From: Hippopus hippopus
Lineage: Eukaryota; Mollusca; Bivalvia; Cardiida; Cardiidae
Direction of reading: 5' to 3'
Length of the DNA stretch: 64,000 bases
Assembly: GCA_946811185.2 (NCBI GenBank)
Contig: OX328097.1
Location: 56,263,063-56,327,062 of the forward strand
Shown here: in pieces, positions 1-10,300 of the stretch
Position numbering within the stretch: position 1 is the first letter of the stretch
Layout of the letters: each line of letters opens with the position of its first letter
The notes under the pieces: model-generated
Seen by the model: only the letters and a program-made list of their open reading frames with translations
Database searches by the model: none
What the model was told of the DNA's origin: nothing
Program-made: the position numbers and the translations under genes

Positions 1-9
1 ATCAGACAA

Positions 10-230
10 TTCTAAAAATATGGATAATCATTACTCATGTACTGTAGATTTGAATGGTGTTTTATGCCTCATTCAACTTTATTTCAGATGTATCAGGGTG
101 ACAACTCATTTACCCATAATGTGTCCTGGGTTGCACCACTACTGGGCTTTGGCTCTGAAGTGTCTTACCCAAGGAACATTCTCAAGAAAAATCCAGCGTC
201 TTGAGACATTATCAAACCCTGATGCTCTGG
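10..230 (-). mobile_element. SINE-like copy, degraded
   Basis: This stretch aligns through its length with the copy at 30318-30520: both hold an 'aatggtgttt' start, a 'tatttcag' block, a 'ctctgaagtgtctt' block and a 'cccaagga' block. The 30.3-kb copy begins with an ATTG-repeat tail and resembles the tail end of the tRNA-headed SINE at 5224-5540, so the element probably reads on the minus strand. No promoter boxes survive here. Confidence 0.5.
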
Positions 231-322
231 TTCAAAAAACCTACACCTGAGCCATACTGAACATGGTTTGTTCTAGTACAGACAGTGCCTTTGACAGAGC
301 ATTCAAATTGTGTAGGTTAACA

Positions 323-518
323 ATAGGGCACCCTAATGGGATTCATGTAACACAGCCAAAACCATAAGGATTCGGCTAGAACTCGGGTAATCCGTAATCA
401 ATGCAGGGAACAGCATGTATTGGCCAGTCAATAACGGATTACCCGAGTCTTAGCCAAATCAGTATGTTTTTTCGGCGATAAAAGGCGATGTTACAAGAAT
501 CTCATTTGGGCGCCCTAT
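323..518. mobile_element. Hairpin MITE, 196 bp
   Basis: The ends are inverted repeats (atagggcaccctaatggg at the left, complement of tttgggcgccctat at the right). An inner inverted pair, ctcgggtaatccgtaat against attacccgag, extends the fold-back. No coding capacity. This is a class II-type non-autonomous element of unknown family. Confidence 0.6.
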
Positions 519-573
519 CCTCAAGTAACATTAGAAATGCATAAAAAATGTACAACCCACAATGATGGAAAGT

Positions 574-742
574 TTAACCCTTTACCTCATGATTCACTCT
601 GTTAATGACCTTTAGAAAAAAGCCTTTTGAGAACATCACAGGAAAAGGAGAAAATGCTGATAACAGGCATTTTCTCCTTTTCCTACAATGTTTTCATTTC
701 CTTGCATTTATTAAGATAGGACTGTTTGGTAAAAGGCTAACT
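574..742. mobile_element. TTAA MITE copy (B-B' arms)
   Basis: It begins TTAACCCTTTACC and contains the core palindrome (ggagaaaatgctg and its complement). Both arms are of the short B type, the end that normally finishes GTGTGGTAAAGGGTTAA. It abuts the next copy. Confidence 0.7.
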
Positions 743-976
743 CTTTACCAAACATTATTAACTTTCATTATTAAATTTCAGACTGGTCCAAATTGAAAGC
801 ACTTGCAGGTGACAAATTAAATATTGCTCAAATGATGAGATTTGATTGTGATATGATAGAAAACATTTTGGGAAAAACGGAGAAAATGCTGGTTACCAGC
901 ATTTTCTCCTTTTCACAAAATGTTTTCAAAAGCCTGTTTTCCTTGGGTCATTAATAGTTGGATTGTGTGGTAAAGG
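741..976 (+). mobile_element. TTAA MITE copy (A-B')
   Basis: Near full-length copy: CTCTTTACCAAAC start, long A arm (ccaaattgaaagca, cttgcag), core palindrome around 880-920, and B arm ending gtgtggtaaagggtcaa. The right TTAA has become TCAA. Confidence 0.8.
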
Positions 977-1200
977 GTCAAGGGCCAATACTGTAATACA
1001 TCCAGATATTACCGTCACGGAAACAACTTCATCAATATGAAAGTCTTACCACAGTTTTGTTGTCATCTGTTGTCTCAATAACTGAAATTAAGAAAAATAA
1101 ATAAAGTTAACGCTGGCACCCCATGGACGCACACACAGACGAACGCATTCCCACAAGCCTACAAGATATAATGGCTAAAATCTAAAAAAAATTATATATC

Positions 1201-1420
1201 AACTCGTTACCAAACGACAAAATTTTTCACTTGCCCAAGTTGGTCCAAATTGGAAGGATTTGCAGACGACAAGTTACAATTCTCTTTTCTAATTCATTGA
1301 TGGTTTGCTATAACCAGCATTTTCTCTTTTTCCCGCAATGTTTTCTAACCTTTCATTGACAGAAATCATCATTTTAGCAACAGTTAATTTATCGTCTGCA
1401 AATCCTTTCAATTTATATTG
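1201..1420. mobile_element. TTAA MITE copy (A-A')
   Basis: Long A-type arms are present on both sides (tttgcagacgacaa at 1259-1272 and its complement near 1393-1406) around a decayed core palindrome, giving a symmetrical fold-back instead of the usual A-B' layout. Confidence 0.65.
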
Positions 1421-1454
1421 AGAGAGATGGCCAAAAGATCTGTTTAACAATATA

Positions 1455-1632
1455 CCACATACATAACCCCAAATTTTAATGACCCTAAGAAATAAGGCTT
1501 TATAAAACACTGTGGGAAAAGTAGAAAATGCTGGCAACCAGCTTTTCTCATAATGTATTATACCCTTTCAAAGACAACTTTGCCCATTTGAACTGCATTT
1601 GTTGCCAGCAAGTGCTTTTGGGTTGGACAACA
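1455..1632 (-). mobile_element. TTAA MITE copy (B-A'), decayed
   Basis: The B arm (aatgaccctaagaaa), a damaged core (gtgggaaaagtagaaaatgc) and a shortened A' arm (accctttcaaagacaa) are readable. Termini are lost. Confidence 0.55.
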
Positions 1633-1941
1633 AGCCCCAGTGTCAGCCATTCTTCAAGAGCTTCTGAAATGAATTTGGTAATACAGGCATCTCTTCTAAC
1701 GGCTCTAGATGGCAAAATTTCTCTCAAGTGAAATAATATGGACACAGAACTTTAGATATGTTTGACATTTACTGTGCATGTTCCAGAAGTCATTTCAAGT
1801 ACAGTAAAGTTCTTTTTTTTTTTTCCAAAATTTATCTGCTTTCTGATTTATGAACTTCAAGCCTTGGGCATGGAAAATGAAACAAAAATGTAGTGGTGGT
1901 ATTTCATTTACATGCAGTCATACTTAGCACTTAAACTGCCA

Positions 1942-2154
1942 AGGCCTAACGAAACAATATCTGTGTTTAGGTTTTCAGTCTGAGACGCTGCAGGTAGGGT
2001 AGGTAGGGATTTATTTTTTTTAACAGAGACCATGTACAGATATCACACCTGACACATTTTTTTTTTCAATCGTAGCGTAAAAAGTTAAGGGTCGGCAGCA
2101 TTTTCCTGGTAGGGTAGGGAAACCCTAAACACAGATATATATATTTTTTTGGCC
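1942..2154. mobile_element. AGGCCT-ended fold-back element, copy 1
   Basis: It starts aaggcctaac followed by ctgtgtttagg and ends aaaccctaaacacag followed by ggcc. The interior carries a gtagggtaggtaggga stretch. A second copy at 48221-48445 matches it along its length. Non-coding. Confidence 0.65.
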
Positions 2155-2156
2155 CG

Positions 2157-2755
2157 ATCATATGGCGCTACTTATTCAAAATGAAATTGAACATGCATGC
2201 ACACTTTGCTGAATTTATAATGAGTGTTTATTTACAAATTTTCTAGAAGTTTATATGTCAAAAGAAAGGTAAAATTCTGAAAGATCAATGAAATTCATGT
2301 ACTAAATTTGGTCTTAACGTGAACTGGGATCGTATGTGTATATTAGATCCCTGACGTGAAGTTAAATCATTTATCTAACATTCTGTGCCCATATTATTAG
2401 CAGTCAACCATAATATTGCTGCATAAAGCTGTTTGAAGAGATGCCAGTATGATCAACTTTCATTCCAGCAGCTTTCTATGAATGGCTGACATGAAGGTGA
2501 GCAGAGAAACAATCACAAAAATAACACTGGAACAACCCTTCAGACTGAAGGCAGGTTTTAATTTTGTCTAAAATGCTGTCGTTTGGTAAAGACTTTGTCT
2601 GTTCAAGGCAAGCATATGTGTTAAGCAAGCATGTATTAATTTTCCTCCAGGTGCTTTCTATAACACAAGCTGGAAAATTCATGTTGAATGATGCCGAAAA
2701 TGAAGCGGGGTCGAAAATATTTGATGACAAATACACTTCAATATCAAAGATTTAC
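2157..2755. other. Non-coding stretch, probably intron
   Basis: No convincing coding signal. It contains fragments of two repeat families: a MITE terminus near 2566-2592 (gtcgtttggtaaagac) and, near 2490-2545, a piece of the hairpin family seen complete at 40478-40605 (acaatcacaaaaataaca). If the minus-strand exon at 2756-2921 is real, this is its first intron. Confidence 0.4.
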
Positions 2756-2921
2756 CAAATTTATTATACCGTGACAATTCAATACCTTCTCTAAGACGAA
2801 GAACTGATGATATATGTATTGGTCTACTAGTGCTTTGCATCAACGCACTCCGAAGTTGCGTGGACCTTATAGAATGAGAGAATTTGTGGAAATTACTGAC
2901 GAACCGGCAAACACTCGCCAT
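2756..2921 (-). CDS. Candidate first coding exon, mitochondrial-type presequence
   Basis: On the minus strand an ATG at 2921 in good context (gtcATGG) opens 55 codons plus one base, followed by a donor of form G|GTAAAT. The first 44 residues contain no Asp or Glu and about a dozen Arg, Lys and His, with Ser-rich spacing and an RPIHISSVLR segment, all typical of a cleavable mitochondrial targeting peptide. The product is not recognised; the mature part would be encoded beyond the left edge. No downstream exon could be joined, so this rests on composition, start context and donor only. Confidence 0.4.
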
Positions 2922-3712
2922 GACTTTCTGTTCTTCAATTTTCTCTCCCCTGAAGATTTGCTGTAGTTTCGGTAACTTGCAAGTTCGTTAAATCGATTTA
3001 TAAATCATTTGGAAGTTTCGGTAACAAAGAAATTTTATTATAGTGTTATTTAAACTGAAACAATTTTTTACAGCCAGTACCTGGCATTAATTTTTTCACC
3101 AGATGGTTTTTTTTTTAATTTTCGAATTTTGGCTTTCTTTTGATTATTTTATGGTCTAAGGGAAAAAACTCATACAAAATAATAAGGTATGAAGAGTGGT
3201 CTCCCTTACTCTGATTAACTCAAGTGCGGCAAACCGCGTATTTCGTGGCGAAATTTTGATGTAATGTGCGACTATATTATCGCTGAGAAAGACTTAGTAA
3301 ACTAAACGGGGCTCTAGATCTTTTTACTGTATTTAACCCGACAAAGTTTTAATAAACCATTTAATTCGATACGATAACTTTCGGACTTGCTCAGCACATT
3401 TGAGATATTCTTCAAATATCAAACATAAGCCATAGATCTAGTTTTATGATTATGACATTTGCAGTTAGATAAGTAGCCTTTTCATTTCTGTCCCTTTGTA
3501 AAGCATATGTTAACTAATTTTAGGGATTGCTTTTAATCGGTAATTTAAACCTCATATTTTAGTGTAATTGTTATTGAAGGTGAAATCTTACCTTGCTATG
3601 ATCTATTTAAACCGTTATTTTCTGCTTTAAATTTTTTTGCGGTTCTTATGTCAGTAACAAAAGTGATGAAATACAAGGAAGACTACTCTCAGATTTCGAA
3701 ACAGAATCTTTT
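2922..3712. other. Intergenic, no gene seen
   Basis: AT-rich single-copy-looking DNA without coding signal. A 25-base motif (tatggtctaagggaaaaaac family) at about 3151-3174 recurs in inverted orientation at 4183, 4414 and 6718. If the exon at 2756-2921 is real, its promoter should lie here. Confidence 0.4.
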
Positions 3713-3970
3713 TGAACCGTGCTCTGTGAAAAAAAAGCTTAATGCATTTGCGAAAAGTACTGACCCATGTCAGCCTTAGCAGTCCGCCCAGGCTGACATG
3801 GGCCGAAACTTTTCAATATCTTTGTCAAAGGATATTTCTACCTCATTATTTAGTCGGTTGTTTAACAAAATAGATTTTGTGGTTTCTTAGTTAGGTGATG
3901 CTTTGCTTGGTATGAATACATCAAGGAGATGCATTAGGCCCCCTTTTGCCAGAGCATTTCTCATGCATAT
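3713..3970. mobile_element. GAGC-ended MITE, copy 1
   Basis: Inverted ends: gaaccgtgctctgtgaaaa plus cttaatgcat at left, and complementary atgcattaggccccc plus gccagagcatttctc at right. A second inner palindrome, tgacccatgtcagcc against ggctgacatgggc, sits near 3760-3803. The same family occurs at 8818-9058, 11672-11940 and 17010-17446. Confidence 0.7.
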
Positions 3971-4700
3971 TTCTTCTTTCCTCTGTCTCTCAACTTCAAA
4001 TCTATGAATATCATTATCAATGATTCTGTCATAAAAACATGTATAATAGAATTTCAACATTAGTTCTGTCCGTTCTGATGGTCCCTTCAGACCCTCTTCA
4101 ACGACAAACATTAATCGTCTTTCGTTTTATTCGCTCCTCAATTAAAAGGAGGTAACTCGTGTATTTATAAAGATTTAAACACGTAAGAGTTTTCTCCCTT
4201 AGACCATAAAAATCATTCTAAACGGCAGTTATTCTGGGTTACCCGCACCTGCACACAACTCTTGTAGTACGGCGGATCACCAGACTAACTTGTAGCCCGC
4301 CATATATCTTCGTATCAAGTCTATCGGACGGCTACGGCTACCAGTTTGAAATCGTTCTCATCAAGTCAACCAGTAAATTAAGGATCCTTGAGCGACAAAG
4401 AGTGAAGGTACATGTACGAGTTTTCTCCCTTGGACCATAGCTCATTTGGTACCGCTAAAATCAAACCAGCAAAAGATATTTTAGTGACATTGAGTAAAGG
4501 TCGATATCATTCGGCAAGCTTCGGATGGTCCGTTTAAGGTAAAAGTAGTAGACCCCTAAAAGAAAACAGCTATTTCCACTGAAATATTATCCTACAAAAT
4601 TTGTTTTGATTAAAAATGAGTATTATTGTAATACTTTAACCGAGCCACTTTTTCCTTTTTTTCCTTCTAAGAATTATGATTTATAAATCTAAAACCAGTA
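3971..4700. other. Intergenic, no gene seen
   Basis: No coding signal. It holds two copies of a short dispersed motif (gagttttctcccttagacc type) at about 4183-4208 and 4414-4440. The second is followed by sequence resembling 6739-6800 on the other side of the Tigger-like insertion. Confidence 0.4.
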
Positions 4701-4984
4701 GGGTAGGGTGGGGCAAAACGCCCCCAAAATGGTTTTTTGTTATTATTTTGGAAAAGAATGAAGATAGAATGGTGTTTTCCGCAGTTGTATAACCGTTTCA
4801 GTCAACTGAATATAATGGCACATGTTTTTCGTCGTTATCTATTCTAAACTGTATTATAAAAACAAAAATATTATTTTCTTAAAAGGGGCGTCTTGCCCCA
4901 CCCTTGGGGCAAGACGCCCCTGTTTATGGGGCAAAACGCACCCAGGGGGGCGTTTTACCCCTTAAACTTATTTATTTTACATCT

Positions 4985-5165
4985 ATTGAGAAACAAGTTC
5001 TTTACAACTTAGATTAATCTCTCTAGCTTCCGCTTCCTGGACACTGCACCAGTACTCGCGCCGAGTGAGTGGGCCAATGAAAAATCCCCAAGGTTGATAC
5101 CCGCCTCGGATGCGATTCGAACCCGGGACCTTTTTATCAAGAGGCCGACGCTCTACCTCTAGACT
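4985..5165 (-). mobile_element. tRNA-derived SINE nested in Tigger-like element
   Basis: Read on the minus strand the head shows an A-box-like TAGTCTAGAGG and a B-box-like GGGTTCGAATC, about 40 bases apart, followed by a non-tRNA body. These are the internal RNA polymerase III promoter parts expected of a tRNA-derived SINE. The tRNA cloverleaf is not intact enough to call a functional tRNA. Confidence 0.65.
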
Positions 5166-5223
5166 ACGGACACTACTAAAGTTGTAAAATAATATGTATT
5201 TGATAGACATCGCTTAAATTGTA

Positions 5224-5540
5224 TTGATTGATTGATTGATTGTATGGTGTTTAACGCCGTTTTCAACAGTATTTCAGTTATATCGCAGCGGCCAGTGCAC
5301 CTAACCATGCTTTCCTGGAGTTCTTTTAACCAGTGCTCAGCACAATATTCTTCCCAAGCCACTGGCTGCTTTCCCACTTAACCATCGTCGAAACAATTGA
5401 CAGCGGTGAGAGAGGAATGAATCCTGTCGCAAGGAATATCATCAATCCTCGGAAAGAATATTGGCCGAGCCAGGGGATCGAACCAGCGACCTCCTGTTCC
5501 CAAGTCCTGTACGATACCGACTGAGCTATGGGGCTCGGCA
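5224..5540 (-). mobile_element. tRNA-derived SINE, near full length
   Basis: On the minus strand the head has TAGCTCAGTCGG (A box) and GGTTCGATCCC (B box, consensus match), then a body of about 220 bp, ending in a CAAT-repeat tail (tgattgattgattgattg on the + strand at 5226-5243). The body matches the copies at 26690-26980 and 26090-26390. Best-preserved minus-strand member of the dominant SINE family here. Confidence 0.8.
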
Positions 5541-5859
5541 TTAAATTGTAACATGTGTACGGGACAACCAAATGTCCAGAAAGTAAAGACATAATTCCAT
5601 TGACATAAGGCATACAAACATAATAAAATACCAGTTCGTTTAAAAACGATTTAATAATGAACATCAAAGTGAAAGCAGACATTTCATTCTTGTTCAAATT
5701 GAAAGCAAATGGCAAATTGAATCCATTTATTCTTTTATTTATTTATTTATTTTACTAATATGGTAGAAAACATTGTGGGAAAGGGAAAGTAAACCAAATT
5801 CAAACCTAAACCATTTCATATGAAACTGTAAAACAAGGAGACAAGTTAGACAACACAAT

Positions 5860-5961
5860 TCAGTCTTCATCAGATTCACAGTTTGGACACACAAATGTAA
5901 CATATCCCGGGGTACACTCGTCGTGGGCCCACTTAAGACAGATTTGGCATTGTAGATCTAC
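5860..5961 (-). pseudogene. PHD-finger-like C-terminal remnant of transposase
   Basis: A minus-strand frame ends with a Cys/His pattern C-x2-C-x3-W-x-H-x2-C followed by FVCPNC, then ESDED and a stop. This is the second half of a PHD-type finger. It sits between Tigger-like terminal repeats and is preceded by a possible AG acceptor (tttgggtag). In invertebrate pogo/Tigger-type transposases a PHD-like finger is a common C-terminal piece; the rest of the protein is not detectable. Confidence 0.5.
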
Positions 5962-6464
5962 CCAAATGTAATTTGGAAAAAAAGTAAATGTAATTACCCA
6001 AAAAGATGTAATTTGAAAGTATAGAACCAAACATTGGAATGGGGCAAAACGCCCCCTGTAGGCGTTTTGCCCCATAATAAGTGGGGCGTTTTACCCCAGT
6101 AAGAACTTTTCATAATTAATCGAGATTTTCCGAATATAGCAAAGGCGCTTACAAATTGTGTGTACTTGAGTAAAACCACAATACAATGTGTTATAGATAT
6201 AGTTAGGGTGTATAAGCTAGTATACGTCCGTTTTCAGTATAACGCGAAATAAAAGTAGGCAAAAATTAACAAGGATATGTGTAAAAAGCAATACATTCAT
6301 TTTTTTTCTTACTTACCAATGACAGAGCTTGATCTCTCCTCTCACATTAATCTACGCGTGACATCCAATGACAGTGACGTCATCATTACGTCACATAGAC
6401 TGGAATGATCAAGAAATCGACGGGGGGCGTTTTACCCCTTGGGGCGTTTTGCCCCACCCTACCC

Positions 6465-7230
6465 TATATTCTTATTCCAAAGGGAGATAATAATTACCTT
6501 CCTTTTCAGGAAACTAACAAAGGTATCAACAAATAATTTCAAGATAGATAGCAAAGGAATTTCTGGTCGGTTAAAGATGTGCAGAAGTATTCTATCAGTA
6601 TAAATCCTTATTTATCAACTAACAAGAAATTTTATTCCACGTTGAACTAAAAGCGTTACGGGTCTACTACCTTCAAACATAGTTACGGAATCGGCCGAGC
6701 TATAACGAGTCGTTGATGTACGAGTTTTCTCCCTTAGACCAAAAACAAATCGTCTGTCAGTTAAAAGTCAAACAGTAAAGGATTTTAAGTGAAAATGGGC
6801 AAGGGTGAATGCGTAGACATGATATACTAATAAAATAAATCTTAAATTTTGTTAGATCTATCTGAAAACTACAAATTTTTTCAAATTTAATTCAATTTCA
6901 CTGTAAAACTACCCCCCCCCCACCCCCAGGCGTGTATTTTATCAATCACGCATGCGTAGCTTTCCTAGTTTCATTTCCGTTCAAAAATTGAAAACATTGG
7001 TCAGGGCTGCTCGTTCTTTCGGAAAAGTAAAGGATATATATGCTTCTAGATGGGATCAGCTACCTTTCATAAATCTCTTACAAGAATATTTTCAACCTTA
7101 CTTGTATACATTTAGTGCAGAAAACATGAACCAGCAAACGAGCTTCATAACGTCTAATATTTTTACTTGAAACTTGTCCAAACTCATCATCTTCACCCAC
7201 CGTGTTCAAAACTTAAATTTCAAAATAACA
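6465..7230 (+). promoter_or_regulatory. Upstream region and 5' leader of the CCDC61 ortholog
   Basis: Not repeat-derived except a 25-base dispersed motif at about 6718-6742 and a C tract at 6911-6919. An upstream in-frame ATG at 7174 precedes the conserved start at 7231; the stretch 7174-7230 encodes 19 residues with no family similarity, so it is probably 5' leader. No TATA element is clear. Confidence 0.4.
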
Positions 7231-7381
7231 ATGGAGGATGATACTACGGTGTCGGCTCCCTACATATTTAGGGGCATAGAGTATATTGTCACAATGAACG
7301 TCAAGGACGGTAATACACTCTTTCTGGAGGTGGAAGATAAACTGACTGCTGACCAGTGGAGGGCCGACTTCGACTGTGCAT
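7231..7381 (+). CDS. CCDC61: CCDC61 exon 1 (residues 1-50)
   Basis: Starts ATGGAGGATGATAC and encodes the first strands of the head, including YIFRGIEYIV and ADQWRADFD. The donor is T|GTAAGA, phase 1. The start is chosen because conservation with the family begins just after it. Confidence 0.9.
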
Positions 7382-10300
7382 GTAAGAAACGGGATGAGTT
7401 GTGTTTTACCCTCTTGCACATCCGTATCAGATAAAGCAACATTTCTTGTTTTCGCATGATTACTCAGTTTTACCAGCACAAGGCTGGGACTACGAAGCAC
7501 CTTGCCAAAGGACAATCCAACCTTAAAACCCATTATAGCTCACCTTTGCAGCAGCTTCAGAAAATTTCAATGTCCAACTGGTCATCTTTTGTCCTTTTTT
7601 ATGTGTCTTAAATTTTCTTGTCAGAAACATGGATGTGGATCCAGTAACTTCATGTTGACACAAGTTTCAAGATAAAAATGGATGCACGTAATTTGTTAAC
7701 AAACACTTGTTACTGAAAGTTTTATTGTAATAAGTGACCAATGAATTGTTAAGGAGAATGCATACCCAGATGACCAGTAAAATATCAGTAAGGATAAAAT
7801 GTGGTCCAGATATCTAGACGAAGATTTATCCTTCAACACAAATCTATTGTACATTTCACATTTTATTTTCCTTAGCGTGTAACATCCAAGTGGTTCCCAT
7901 TTAGTTGTATGTAGCAAAGTAGATCTCTCAAAGACCTTCACAGTTATATAAAAGAGATTGGGATGCCTTTAGGACCAGTTTTGTTCGAAGATATTCCGCT
8001 ACTGACTTGCTGAAAAATTGCAAGATTCATTTATTGTTTAATCAGAACATTATCATGTCAGGTTGCAGATGGTGCCTGTTTTTCACTCATGCAGGCAGTT
8101 TCACAACAAACTTTAATCAACTGTAAATTTATAGATTGAACAAAATCTATTTCTTTAATCAAACTTAACTGTGCCGAGCAAAATTTTACATGCTACAATT
8201 CTCTGCATTTGATGTTTCCCTCAGATGATCGGCTGAAATAAGCTGAAATCTTTTGCCATTTAAATTTTGATGAGATTCTAGCTTAGACTGGCATGGTGTT
8301 AAAAATTTGTTTCCAGTGGGCAGTAGAATACAGTTGAATCGATTCTGATTTGTACTCCATAGATTTAAAATTATGTCATTCAGCTAATTCAACCCTTTAC
8401 CAATCAATACTGTTTTATGACCTTTGCTAAAAATGCTGGTTACAAGTATTTTCTCCTTTTCCCCCACGATGTTTTCTACTGTTTTAAAGATAAAACTTTG
8501 TTTTGAACCACATTTAATTTATGGTTAGCAAATACGTGATATTTTCAATGTGGCCATGTCTTGGATATTGTTGTGTGATAATTAGTTAACTCATTATCAA
8601 ACGACAAAATTTTAGGTTTGTCCAAATCGAAAGCATTTGCAGACGACAAAATAAAAGTGACTGAAAATTTGAAACTTGTTTTGTGAAGAGTAGAAAACAT
8701 TGTGGGAAAAGGAGTGTGGTTGCCAGCATTTTCTCCTTTTCCCACAATGTTTTCTAAAGGCTTCTTTCTCAGGGTCGTCAAAAGTAGGCATTGTGTGGTA
8801 ATGGGTTAAACTAGTTATAACCAAGCATGGAGTTTTCTGTATAAGGTGCATTAATTATGTCCTAGGTCAGCTTGCGCAGTCTCATCTGAGTGAAACTTTT
8901 TGCTATCATTCAGTTTTCTGCAGGTCAAAGGATCATTCTACTTAATGATTTAGTTGGTCCTTAGATTAAATGGATTTTATGGATATTATGTGATGAATAG
9001 CTTGGTATATTGCACCACAGAGATGCATTAAACTCCGTTTTGCCAGAGCATGGCTCATAATTTGGTTTCTCTGTATATCTCTGAATGTTTTCCTTTCAAT
9101 TCTACTCTAGATATTGAAGATCTTACGCACAAGACAGGAAATTTTAAACAGTTCAGTATTTTCATCAGTATGCTAGAGTCAGGCATCATTCAGGTAAGTT
9201 AGGATTTTACCATAGCTTTCATGCTTTTCATTTTGTTTGGTCTATTTTTTTCATCACTTTTAAGTCATTTACAGCAGCTGTGCCCTGGTAGTGCAGTCAG
9301 AAATGTACAGGCATACAGGACTTGAGTACAGGAGGTCACTCGTTGGAAATCCCAGCTTGGCAAATTTCTTTCCAAAGAAACTGGAGAAAAAAGGAGAAAA
9401 TGCTTGTGACCAGCACTCCTTTTTCTACAGTGGTATTTATCCTCTCAAAGGCCATTCCCATCATTATACCTACATTTATATTGTCATCTGCAAGTGCTTT
9501 GCAGTCCAACAAGTCTAAAATGTTGTCTGATTAAAATGTTAATAATAATGCTACCAGAAGTTATATTTATACCCCCCACCTACGAAAAAGGGGGGGGGGT
9601 ATACTGATTCACCATGTCTGTCTGTCTGTCTGTTCATCAATCCGTTCACGTTTTTGTTTCTGTGCTCTAACTCAATACCTGTTTGACCTAGGACCCTTAA
9701 ACTTTATATAAGTGTTGCTCATGACCCAAGGGAGAGTTCTAGTGATATTTGTTGTTACTTAAAGAGCCATAACAGTAGGTTATGACCCAAAATTTTTTGG
9801 AGCAGAAAATTGATATTTTGTAATGAAAAGTCATAAGAGCATGACTGTTAACTCTTGGTCAGGGAAAAAACAAATATAGGAAAATATTGCAGAAATGATT
9901 TGCCTCCACCAGAATTGGAACCCACAGTCTTCAAAATCATAGCTCAGCAAGTCTGCCAACTGAGCTATCTGGGCAAGTGTTACCCTTCAGCGTTCAAATG
10001 TATTTATTCCTCGCTATGCAATAACTACCATACCTGAGACATCATTGCAAGCAAATAAAAATTAGCAGTCTTTGTAAGAAAAAAACTTGTCAAACTATTC
10101 TGGTTTGATGCCACTTTAATCCCATAACAAAACCAATGGTGTTACTTTTTATTGCCCCTGCAACAGACAAGCCAAGAAAGCAAGGTGGAATAGAAGGAGC
10201 AGATGCTTGTCAAAACTTTTGTGTCCAAGGGAAAGACTCAACCCTTCACCAAATGATGAAGTCTTTTAACAACTGTTTGGTATAAGTCTTTAAAATCCAT

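Larger units (their letters stand above)
4701..6464 (-). mobile_element. Decayed pogo/Tigger-like DNA transposon
   Basis: The 1764-bp element is flanked by TA on both sides and has matching inverted ends, gggtagggtggggcaaaac at left and gttttgccccaccctaccc at right. Variants of ggggcaaaacgcccc recur subterminally (about 4885-4960 and 6040-6100). The surviving coding remnant on the minus strand resembles a PHD-type zinc-binding tail. TA target duplication and a C-terminal Cys-rich finger fit pogo/Tigger-type DDE transposons; the catalytic domain is missing, so the family is inferred. Two SINEs are nested inside, so the element is older than they are. Confidence 0.65.

Noticed and set aside
5460..5540. 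tRNA gene on the minus strand
   Set aside because: A and B boxes match, but the acceptor and anticodon arms do not pair and the body of a SINE follows with an ATTG-type tail.
7174..7230. Upstream in-frame ATG of CCDC61
   Set aside because: The added 19 residues have no counterpart in the family, and the ATG at 7231 directly precedes the conserved head.
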